Below, in pieces: positions 39,426 to 46,544 of a DNA stretch of 46,544 nucleotides (positions are counted from its first letter, which is position 1; each line of letters opens with the position of its first letter). Origin of the DNA: Lentzea jiangxiensis (GTDB taxonomy: Bacteria; Actinomycetota; Actinomycetes; Mycobacteriales; Pseudonocardiaceae); NCBI RefSeq assembly GCF_900104175.1, contig NZ_FNIX01000032.1, positions 1 through 46,544 of the forward strand, written 5' to 3'. The notes below the pieces were generated by a model. It did not search any database. It was given only the letters and a program-made list of their open reading frames with translations, and was not told where the DNA came from. The translations under genes were made by a program, and so were the position numbers.

Positions 39426-40724
39426 ATGTTCACCGACCCCGATGTCACGACGGTCATGCCTCAGGTTCCCGGGGGCGCGGGCCTGCGCAACCAGTACGCC
39501 TATGACAAAGACCGGATCGGCTGCCTCACCGATTGGTCGGCCCGCTACGGCGACGTCTTCCAGTACGGCTCCGCCATCGTCGTGGTGAACCACCCCGAGC
39601 TGGTCCACCAGGTGCTGGCCAGGACGAACCGCGAGTTCTCCGCGACCGTGCCGATGGTTGAACACCAACAGACCGCCGCCGAGAATTTGGACGCGTGGAT
39701 GCGCGGCCGCAGGCAGGGCGGCCGAGGCATCCACCCGGACCTGATCGAGCAGTGCGACCAGCGGCTCGACCAGGCGCTGGCCGCTGCCGTGACCGCACTT
39801 CCGGACAAGCGGCTGGTCTTGCTGGCCGCGTGCGAGCGCATCTGCGGCCACGCGATCATCGATATCTGCCTCGGCGACGAAGCACCCCCGTTCTACGAGC
39901 GCACCGCGAAGGCATCGGACGACATCCTCGCGGTCAGCCGCACGTTCGACACACCGCCGTGGGGTGCAGGCCGGCGCTATCGCCGAGCCGTGAAGGCCGA
40001 ACGAGATCTCACCGACCGCCTGGCCGCCGTCCTGGGCCGGCTGCGTGCCGCACCCGAACCGGGCAGCAGCCTGGCCGACGTGCTGCTCGCGCGCCCAGAC
40101 CGGATGCCGGACCCGGTGGTTGCCGCCGTCCTGCGGATCTCCCTGATCGGCGGCCACGGCACCCCGGGAACCGCATTGGCCTGGTGCATCAGGGAAATGT
40201 CCCGGCGCCCAGACCTGCTGGCGCGCCTGCAGGCCGAGGCCCGCACCGCACCACCTCAGGCCGGCGAAGCGGATCTCCCGTACACGGCCGGGTTCGTGAA
40301 GGAGATGCTGCGCTTCTACCCGCCGACCTGGCTGCTGGCCCGGGACGTGGCCACCCCGGTCGCGCTGGGCGGCCACGAGCTGCGGCCGGGCCAGCGCGTG
40401 CTCTTCAGCCCGTACCTGCTGCACCACGACGAGCGGTGGTGGGACGCCCCCGCCGAGATCCGCCCGGAACGCTGGCTGGGCGAGGAGAAGCCCCATGCCC
40501 CACACGCCTACCTTCCGTTCGGTGCCGGACCGCGGGTGTGCATCGGCAGCCTGCTTGGTCTGAAGGTCCTCGTGCGCGCGGTGGCGCTGCTCGCACGGGA
40601 TTACGAATTGAACATGGACGAACCAGCGAATGCGGCTCCCCAGCCCGACATCCTGCTCGTGCCGGCCCGTGCGAAGGTGCGGTTCGTCCCCACGTCCGCT
40701 GGCCAGGACCTCCGACGGTCATGA
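39426..40724 (+). CDS. Cytochrome P450
   Basis: A 432-residue P450. The I-helix oxygen-binding region is LIGGHGTPGT, the ExxR motif is EMLR (Glu293, Arg296), the PERF-like segment is IRPERW, and the haem loop FGAGPRVCIG contains the iron ligand Cys372. Length and motifs are complete; no membrane anchor is seen, so it is soluble and needs ferredoxin and reductase from elsewhere. A GAGG box lies 5 bases before the ATG. It follows the small peptide gene by 83 bp with a hairpin between, and a terminator comes after it, so peptide and P450 form one unit. It may cross-link or hydroxylate the peptide; oxidation of the polyketide or terpene is an alternative. Confidence 0.92.
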   Translation: MFTDPDVTTVMPQVPGGAGLRNQYAYDKDRIGCLTDWSARYGDVFQYGSAIVVVNHPELVHQVLARTNREFSATVPMVEHQQTAAENLDAWMRGRRQGGRGIHPDLIEQCDQRLDQALAAAVTALPDKRLVLLAACERICGHAIIDICLGDEAPPFYERTAKASDDILAVSRTFDTPPWGAGRRYRRAVKAERDLTDRLAAVLGRLRAAPEPGSSLADVLLARPDRMPDPVVAAVLRISLIGGHGTPGTALAWCIREMSRRPDLLARLQAEARTAPPQAGEADLPYTAGFVKEMLRFYPPTWLLARDVATPVALGGHELRPGQRVLFSPYLLHHDERWWDAPAEIRPERWLGEEKPHAPHAYLPFGAGPRVCIGSLLGLKVLVRAVALLARDYELNMDEPANAAPQPDILLVPARAKVRFVPTSAGQDLRRS

Positions 40725-40753
40725 AGCGAAGCGGCGCACATCCTCGAGCCGGC

Positions 40754-40796
40754 GCGACCCACGAGAGGCACCGGCCCCAGGCCGGCTGTGGGTCGC
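40754..40796 (+). terminator. Terminator after the P450
   Basis: A long interrupted hairpin: outer arms GCGACCCAC / GTGGGTCGC (9 bp) and inner arms CCGGCC / GGCCGG with a 3-base loop. It starts 30 bp after the P450 stop and closes the peptide-P450 unit. Confidence 0.7.
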
Positions 40797-41127
40797 CGAC
40801 ACCACCCGCACGCGTCTGCTCCGATGCGATCTCGAAATCAGTGTGGCTGCGGCACTCCCGCATACCTCGCGTGTCCGTCCGGTGCCCCGAACACCCCACG
40901 ACGCGACGCAGACAGGCCGACAGGACTGCTCCGATGCCAGCCAGCTGCACACCACGAACAACAAAAGCCACATGCGGCAAGAAATACAAGGCGAGCAACC
41001 CGTGCATACATCGAACCGGTTGTCACTCGAGCCGACTTGTCCAAATAATGGGGGATCTGGGGCGCCGGAATCCTGCTTCACCGCTGAAATGAGGTGATCG
41101 CTCGCCGAGGCGGCCTGCTGGCAGCCT
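40797..41127. other. Intergenic stretch, no supported gene
   Basis: Base composition falls and codon structure is lost after the P450 terminator. Short open frames here lack RBSs and family-like sequence. It marks the boundary between the well-kept high-GC island and the decayed right part. Confidence 0.5.
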
Positions 41128-41535
41128 TCAGTCGAGCTGAATCGGGGCATTTCCCTCGATGCACCGGACGATCACGTGTGCTTCGGGCCCGCTCGTCTTG
41201 CTCCAGTGATGCGCGACTGCAACGACGCGAGCATGTATAGCATGAGGCTTATGTGCATACCCGCTGATTATGGTGTGCTCACCGACACGGGGAATGACGT
41301 TGCTCACGTACTGTTCTATCAGCATCGTGGGCTGGTATGTCAGTTCACGACCGAATGGGGTTTCTTGCCAGACGGGCGCTACGGCGGAATTCTCGGTCAG
41401 AAGTATAATTACATTCGTTCCGACTGGCACTGAGATCGTCTCCTTGCTGTGAGGAACTTCAGGCGATGCGTAACTTGTCGCGCTCGGCGCGATGTTGGCC
41501 TGACCCGCTGTTCTCAGAATGGCTGAAGTTGTCAT
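41128..41535 (-). CDS. Small protein of unknown function
   Basis: A possible 135-residue protein I do not recognise. The C-terminal two thirds read like a real soluble domain: SVPVGTNVIILLTENS, WQETPFGRELTYQPT and a conserved-looking HARVVAVAHHWSK segment. The N-terminal 35 residues are low-complexity Ala/Ser/Thr/Pro. No RBS is evident at the ATG (41535). It lies 65 bp from the IS3 remnant and has lower GC than the biosynthetic genes, consistent with acquired DNA. The opposite strand has a shorter open frame over the same bases that looks less protein-like. Confidence 0.4.
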   Translation of the reverse strand: MTTSAILRTAGQANIAPSATSYASPEVPHSKETISVPVGTNVIILLTENSAVAPVWQETPFGRELTYQPTMLIEQYVSNVIPRVGEHTIISGYAHKPHAIHARVVAVAHHWSKTSGPEAHVIVRCIEGNAPIQLD

Positions 41536-41600
41536 GACGGATGGTAGAAGGCTGCGTCAGGTGGATGGGGGTCTGCTGCACGAATAGGTGACAGCGGTAG

Positions 41601-42040
41601 TCACGCAGCCTGACTGGCTGGCGTGGTCATGATTGCCTCGTATTCGATAGGGGTCAACCTGCCGAGGGCGGCCTGGCGTCTGCGGCGGTGGTAGGTGCGT
41701 TCGATCCAGGTGACGATCGCGATCCGGAGTTCCTCGCGGGTGGACCAGGAACGTCGGTCGAGAACATTGTTCTGCAGCAACGCAAAGAAGCTCTCCATCG
41801 CGGCGTTGTCACCCGCCGCGCCCACCCTGCCCATCGAACCGGACAGGCCGTGACGCGCGAGAGCGCGGACGAACTTCCTGGAACGAAATTGCGATCCACG
41901 GTCGGTGTGCACCACACAGCCGGCGACGTCGTCACGTCTCGCGACGGCGTTGGTGAGCGCGGCGACGGCGAGGCGGGACTTCATCCGGGAGTCGATGGAG
42001 TAGCCCACGATCCGGTCGATAACGACCACGACGAGGCGAT
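41601..42040 (-). mobile_element. IS3-family transposase (OrfB) C-terminal remnant
   Basis: The minus strand encodes the end of an IS3 OrfB integrase core: GYSIDSRMKSRLAV, HTDRGSQF (second catalytic Asp), SGSMGRVGAAGDNAAMESFFALL (catalytic Glu region) and YHRRRRQAALGRLTPIEYE. The N-terminal half with the first catalytic Asp and OrfA is absent: upstream only VVVVIDRIVGYS remains, which looks like a fused remnant of the 'T.ID..sr.iVGY' motif. The element is therefore immobile. It abuts the acyltransferase pseudogene, so the insertion probably accompanied its decay. Confidence 0.8.
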
Positions 42041-42085
42041 GCCGATTCGAGTGGAGAGCCGAGGAGAAAGGACCCGACAATCGAT

Positions 42086-43475
42086 ATGCCTCTGGAGGGT
42101 ATTTTGCGAAACAAAGTCGAGCGAAGCCGGGCTGATGACTTTCTCGGCACTGCGCCTCTTAGTGCAGTCGACCAAGTGCTGCTGGAAATCGCGGAGAGCG
42201 CTGTCAGTTCCTCGCATATGCACCTGGGCAGTGTGATGGTGGTTCCCGGCGTTCCGTCAACCGTGAGCGAATTAGGACAGCTGTTGGCGGAACGAATGGA
42301 CCATGCACCCACCCTGCGGTACCGGCTCAGCCGGAGTAGGAAGTTTTGGGAACCGGATCCCGAATTCGACGTCCACGCGCACGTGGGAGAGCGTTTGCTC
42401 GTCCCTGGAGCGGACCTGAGGGCCGAGGCGCTGAAGGTGATCGACGAACCTCTTCCTTCGCATCGCCGGTAGTGGCGGTTGGTTCTGCTGCGCGGGCATG
42501 ACATTGACGAGAAGGGAACGCCACGCTCGTTCGCCTTGTGCTACTACGCTCATCACGCTTTCCTGGATGGAGTCGGGGTGGCGACCGCTGTGGGAGCGTT
42601 CTTCGGGACTCAAACCCTTCCCGCACCGACGACAACCGATCGTGGCACACCTCGCCCCCGCGTGCGGCGGCCGGTGTCGACGTATCTTAGAATCCCGCTC
42701 CGGCACACCGCCAGGTGGATACTATCGGACTACGCCATCTCTGGCCAACGTCGTATGGTATCCGTGAAGTTGAACCAAGAGCAGTTACGGGAAACGGCTC
42801 AGGCAGCGAGAGTCAGTCGGAACACCATCTGCCTGACTGCGCTGGCCGGTGTCCTGCGGGACTGGGCGCCAGAACTCTGGCGGGCGTCGCCGAGGGCGCG
42901 GCGGCCTGCGCATCGGTGTTCCTCTCGCGCTTCGGAGCTAGGGTGGGTACCTGGGAAACCAGTCGGGCGTGCTAACGATGAGCCTGCCGTGTTACGCTGC
43001 TTCCAGCGAGCGCCGTCTCCGCGAGATCCAAGTGCAGACACGGTTGTCCCGGTTGCTGCGTCAACGTCAGTTGTACCGAGCACTGCTATCTCACGCGCCG
43101 CGATCGGTGATAACCGCGCTGTACCGGCGCATCGTCGATCCGCGCTATCTACCTCTAATCGTGACTACCGTGCCGCTGCCCCCTCTTGTCGTGAAGGAAA
43201 CCGTGGTCACCGATGCCTTTAGCCCCCCGTTTCCTCCGCGTCATCCCGCGATCATCGCGATAATTCAGTACCGCGGCCGCGTCATCCCCAGCGTGCTGGC
43301 GGACACGAACATCGACCGTGTCGGTGATCTGGTCTCCTTGTGGTCCAAATCTCTCTCACAACTGCATGCCACTATATGCGGAAGTACATCTGAGACCAAT
43401 ATCAAATATCCCCGCAACGGACTTGGTGAACACGACGAACAAAAACGCGCCATGGGGGCGGCCGAGGGATTGTAA
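42086..43475 (+). pseudogene. WS/DGAT-type acyltransferase pseudogene
   Basis: The three segments together give most of a wax-ester synthase/diacylglycerol acyltransferase. Segment one (from ATG 42086) has PLSAVDQVLLE, HLGSVMVVPG and LRYRLSR, and stops at a TAG (42470-42472) exactly where the family reads a basic residue then WRLVLLRG. Read-through continues in the same frame with AHHAFLDG, the catalytic HHxxxDG motif. Near 42880 the frame shifts; GLRIGVPLALRS then meets a second TAG (42939-42941), and LGNQSGVLTMSLPCYAAS continues to about residue 400. Two stops and a frameshift make it non-functional as written, barring sequencing error. The intact enzyme would have esterified fatty alcohols or diacylglycerol with acyl-CoA. 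Confidence 0.85.
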
Positions 43476-44074
43476 GTATTTGCAGTCGAGCTCGGGCGGC
43501 GTAGAGGCTTTGATGCGAAGATGAGGAAACTTCTAGCAAATCGGAAGTTTACGAAGCTGCAGATACCCGAATTCTCCTCTTCGTTGAAAGAGGCTATCTT
43601 GCGCCAATTGTTATCCGAAATGATTTCTTGAATTCACGATCTCAAGTCACAACATCCGTCGCAGTTCAATAAAGGGAAATTAATTGCGAAGCGGGTTCCC
43701 GATCCTCACGGAGTGGATAAATCCGCTATTGTCGGCGAGATTTTTGGACTCATGTTCATTTGAGGGCAGGAAGAATTCAGGACCCGCCTGCTGCTCGAAC
43801 ATCGCCGTCGGGGCGGCCGCCAGCCCCAGGAAGGATTAGAAGGTTTCCTTGAGCATCACGCATGGGATGCATGCGTCCATGCGCCCGCCCCTCAGCACGG
43901 TCCCCGTTCCGGTCGGCAGAACGCTCGGCTAGGTTGGCCGCGCTCTCAGACGTGCAGTGAAGACGTTGGCCGAATTATGTCGTAGATGGAAATGCGGTCG
44001 ATGCTGCTGCCTGCAGAACTCACTCAAACCTACTCGCCAAGCAAAAGAGAGGATCCGACATCAAAAAAGGAAAT
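43476..44074. other. 600-bp gap without a supported gene
   Basis: AT content is higher than anywhere else in the window and no frame reads like protein. One imperfect palindrome (GCATGG...CCATGC, 43860-43882) is present. It is probably degraded sequence between the acyltransferase pseudogene and the next gene, and must contain the promoter of that gene, but no convincing boxes were found. Confidence 0.5.
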
Positions 44075-45979
44075 ATGGTATCCGATTTGCAGTTGACATC
44101 GTTTGCATGCGCGAGCGATTTGGATGAACTGCGCAACTTGCATGTCAATTATATGAGTCAAGCAGTCGAGAAGGCTGAGAAGCTTCGATCGGCCGCCTTG
44201 CTGTCTGGACGCGTCTGCCTGCTCATCTGTGATGAGATCGACATCTTGCGCGCCAGTGGCAAGAATCTGGGCGCCACCCACGATACCAGCATATATGCAA
44301 GCTGCGTCCGTGAGTTGGCGAGATCGGAACCCGCTTCAGGTGGCGTCGAGGACGATCTGAAGAATCTGGTCGAAGTTGCTAACCGCGTGGCAGACTTTCT
44401 TGCTGATATTGGATTACTTGACGTTTTTGTCGACCATGTCGCAGGATTGTTGAATATCGATGCGATCAGGTCCGAAGTGGATGATTTGCTTTTGCATCGC
44501 TGCCTGCACGTGTGGTACATGTTCTCCGAGACATACCTCAGGGGACTTCTGGCGAGCCTCGATCCAGCGGTCCATGTTGACGGAAGTGGAGCTGCAGGAT
44601 ACGAGAAGGGCAATGTTAATCAAACAGTGCTTGACTGTGCGACCGGACCACCCCTAGGACACAATCAGTATTTGTCCCCTCTGGTAGCCACATGTTTTTC
44701 ACCTGAGATGTCACTTCGTGCTGGCTTTCTTTCCTATGCGGACTCGATTATAACCTATATGCCCGACTGGGAAAGTCTGCCGCGCGATCGAGGAATATCT
44801 TCCTCGATTACCTCCGCGTTCGGCGAGGCGGTTGAAAGGGGGCGGCGGGACTTTAGCGGGTCGGACGATCCGGAATGGATCTGGCTCCGCCGCAACTCAA
44901 TTGGGAATTTGAGCCTGCGATGGTTCGCCAATCTGGATTCGGCAGTGACGAGCGCCAACGCCTCACTCCTTCACACAGGAATTCTGTGCAATCTTTCCGA
45001 GTCGATACGGAAAGCCTCTATGATAAGCCTGGGATACGGCCAATTCGGACTTTGGCCAGTTCCTCGTCTTTTGTCGCTGCCCGATTATGGGAGATACGGA
45101 TCCGCCGCGCTCGGGGAGATGCTCAGAGGCTGGACATCTGATCACGATTCTGAAGCAGCCATCGGCGAACACAGCCCACTGAACTGGTTGTGTGTTGACT
45201 GTGCGACAGTCGCAAGTCGCGACTGCATGTCACGCGATAATGCTCTCGGCCTCCGCGCTCCATGGGAAGCGCGCATCGCCTGGGCGCCACATCCGTTCAA
45301 TTTCCTCGGGGGTCGCCATCAAGGCCTGCGACGCCGCACGGACAGCATCCGTGCCAGAACTGACCTTCCGGCTGTCGCGGTCACACGGGCCGCCCCAATC
45401 TCGTGCACGCCCATCGAAGCTGATGATCAGATTAACATCGTTGTTACCAAGCTGCTCGCACTGGTGGGCTTAAGTCCCGAGCCAGGCCTCGTGGGGCGTT
45501 TGGACATGCAGGGTTGGGGCATAGAACCTCGAGTCTGCGCTGAGTGCGACTTCGCTGGGCGACGTGCCCAGATGTTCATGTTGTCAGTAGGCTGTGCGCG
45601 ATTGGGCGCGCTTCTTCCGGATGAGCTCATGAAATCATGGACGCAGCTGGTTGAAAAATATGCATATCGACTTTTCCCGGCAGTGCAGGTTCGCCTCCTC
45701 GTTCAATGTGACTGTGTGCCGTTGTGGGTTGCCGATGTGCTTACTGGTGGCTATGAAGACGCGGGAACCAGTTGCGGGCTCAGTCCCTGTCTCGCGAGTC
45801 GGAATCCGATGCCTTCGACGGTGATGTGGGATCACCCCGACGAGGATGAGCAGTATGATGAAACATTGCTCAGAAAGCGACTTCTAGACCAGGCGGCAAT
45901 AGAGGCACGCAGCTATGCGGAAATAATGGTAAAGAATGACTGGCTTTCAGTCGTCACTCAGCCGATCAGCAATCTGTAA
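44075..45979 (+). CDS. 634-residue protein of unknown function, low GC
   Basis: An intact long frame that I cannot assign. It starts at ATG 44075 with an AAAAGGAAAT box just upstream. The N-terminal 200 residues are helical and acidic (LDELRNLHVNY, SIYASCVRELAR, VEDDLKNLVEVANRVADFL), and the middle contains WESLPRDRGISSS and WIWLRRNSIGNLSLRWF. The last third has several Cys residues, including CVDCATVASRDC and CAECDF and CDC pairs that might bind a metal. No signal peptide or membrane span is seen. Codon use is clearly less GC-biased than the biosynthetic genes, with A/T common in third positions, which suggests horizontal acquisition. It is flanked by IS remnants. No function is proposed. 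Confidence 0.75.
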   Translation: MVSDLQLTSFACASDLDELRNLHVNYMSQAVEKAEKLRSAALLSGRVCLLICDEIDILRASGKNLGATHDTSIYASCVRELARSEPASGGVEDDLKNLVEVANRVADFLADIGLLDVFVDHVAGLLNIDAIRSEVDDLLLHRCLHVWYMFSETYLRGLLASLDPAVHVDGSGAAGYEKGNVNQTVLDCATGPPLGHNQYLSPLVATCFSPEMSLRAGFLSYADSIITYMPDWESLPRDRGISSSITSAFGEAVERGRRDFSGSDDPEWIWLRRNSIGNLSLRWFANLDSAVTSANASLLHTGILCNLSESIRKASMISLGYGQFGLWPVPRLLSLPDYGRYGSAALGEMLRGWTSDHDSEAAIGEHSPLNWLCVDCATVASRDCMSRDNALGLRAPWEARIAWAPHPFNFLGGRHQGLRRRTDSIRARTDLPAVAVTRAAPISCTPIEADDQINIVVTKLLALVGLSPEPGLVGRLDMQGWGIEPRVCAECDFAGRRAQMFMLSVGCARLGALLPDELMKSWTQLVEKYAYRLFPAVQVRLLVQCDCVPLWVADVLTGGYEDAGTSCGLSPCLASRNPMPSTVMWDHPDEDEQYDETLLRKRLLDQAAIEARSYAEIMVKNDWLSVVTQPISNL

Positions 45980-46074
45980 CCGACTGCGCATAACTGACGT
46001 AGGCTGGTGTCGGCTGGACTTAGGTTCTCTGCAGCAGCCTCTCGTCGTTGAGGCCCTAAGTGCCTGTTTCTAAG

Positions 46075-46544
46075 CTACTGAGGCTGCGTGAGTCGTCGGA
46101 CGGTGATGCGGATCATCGACCATCGCACCATTGCCTCGTGGTGGTGGCGTAGTCGTTCGTAGTCTCGGGCGCAGCGGCGGTGGTTGGTGATCATGCCAGG
46201 GTTCGTTCCACCACCCACCGCCGTGGCAGCACCGTGAAATGCGGTAGGTCGGGCCGTTTCACTATCTCGACGGTCAGCGCGAGGGTGTTGCGTGCCCAGC
46301 CGAGCAGGGTTCCGGTGTAGCCGCCGTCCGCCCAGATGAGTTGGACTCGCCGTCCGGCGGCGGACCGCAGGCGCCGCAACAGGGAGCGGGCTGCGATTCT
46401 GTCCGATGTGGATGCTGGGGTGACCAGCACCGTGATCAGCAGTCCGAGGGTGTCCACGGCGATGTGGCGCTTGCGTCCCTGCACCTTCTTGCCCGCGTCG
46501 TAACCGCGGGTCGACGTGGACACGGTAGGCGCCGCTCGCACGGA
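46075..46544 (-). pseudogene. IS5-type transposase, frameshifted and cut by window edge
   Basis: From the right edge the minus strand reads a DDE transposase: DAGKKVQGRKRHIAVDTLGLL, WADGGYTGTL and RRWVVERTLA, typical of IS5-group enzymes. The frame stops at 46191 right after VERTLA. Skipping one base (a missing G in the expected Trp codon) continues smoothly with ITNHRRCARDYERLRHHHEAM to a TAG at 46075, the normal family C-terminus. The gene is thus inactivated by a one-base deletion in the last 40 residues. The N-terminus is outside the window. Confidence 0.85.

Noticed and set aside
40630..41097. 155-codon frame overlapping the P450 end and the following gap
   Set aside because: Runs through the P450 terminator hairpin, out of frame with the P450, low-complexity Arg/Thr/Pro/Ser.
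41176..41433. Plus-strand 85-codon frame opposite the small minus-strand ORF
   Set aside because: No RBS and less protein-like composition than the minus-strand reading; cannot both be real.
42470..42941. TAG codons in the acyltransferase as recoded amber codons (for example pyrrolysine)
   Set aside because: The same gene also has a frameshift, lies next to an IS remnant, and there is no sign of recoding genes; decay is simpler.
43860..43882. Imperfect palindrome as an operator or IS end
   Set aside because: Short arms (6 bp), single occurrence, no matching copy nearby.
1..46544. tRNA genes, rRNA, CRISPR arrays, attachment sites
   Set aside because: Looked for cloverleaf-like ends, regularly spaced repeats and tRNA-like att sequences by eye; none seen. 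A covariance-model scan would be decisive.

Overview
The window is high-GC actinomycete DNA. Gene content and codon use fit a Pseudonocardiales-type filamentous actinomycete, but the species cannot be fixed from this sequence. It looks like an accessory, specialised-metabolism island. Transposase remnants lie at both edges (IS630-type at 1-280, IS5-type at 46075-46544) and an IS3-type remnant lies at about 41.6-42.0 kb. Broken genes sit beside them.

Region A (0.3-11.2 kb). After an acyl-CoA ligase fragment cut by the IS630 end come a GT4 glycosyltransferase and a convergent alpha/beta hydrolase. A long, tightly packed plus-strand series follows: ABC-2-type permease, PIG-L deacetylase, YbhN-like membrane protein, FAD-dependent monooxygenase, class I terpene synthase, lycopene-cyclase-type flavoprotein, carotenoid cleavage oxygenase, acetoacetate-decarboxylase-like protein and a homologue of the plant beta-carotene isomerase D27. 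Lycopene cyclase, D27 and a cleavage oxygenase together resemble the first steps of plant strigolactone synthesis. The carotenoid backbone genes (GGPP synthase, phytoene synthase, desaturase) are not in the window.

Region B (11.2-34.5 kb). A minus-strand gene of unknown role and a divergent HTH/NB-ARC/TPR regulator precede four collinear modular type I PKS genes. PKS1 is degenerate ACP-KS-AT(malonyl)-DH-KR-ACP. PKS2 is KS-AT(methylmalonyl-like)-KR-ACP followed by KS-AT(remnant)-DH-ACP. PKS3 is KS-AT(malonyl)-KR-ACP. PKS4 is a KS fused to a GyrI-like ligand-binding domain, with no AT, ACP or thioesterase. There is no recognisable loading module and no thioesterase domain, so both initiation and release must be unusual.

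Region C (34.5-40.8 kb). An alpha/beta hydrolase and a GNAT acetyltransferase (minus strand, overlapping) diverge from a PLP-dependent, histidine-decarboxylase-like enzyme. Next to them is what looks like a compact RiPP locus: an oligopeptidase-B-type peptidase, a divergent 37-residue basic peptide gene with its own promoter and strong RBS, a 15-bp-stem hairpin, a cytochrome P450 and a terminator.

Region D (40.8-46.5 kb) has lower GC and is decayed. It holds a small orphan ORF, an IS3 remnant, a WS/DGAT acyltransferase pseudogene with two TAG stops and a frameshift, a 600-bp gap, an unrecognised 634-residue protein and a frameshifted IS5-type transposase. No tRNA, rRNA or CRISPR array was seen.
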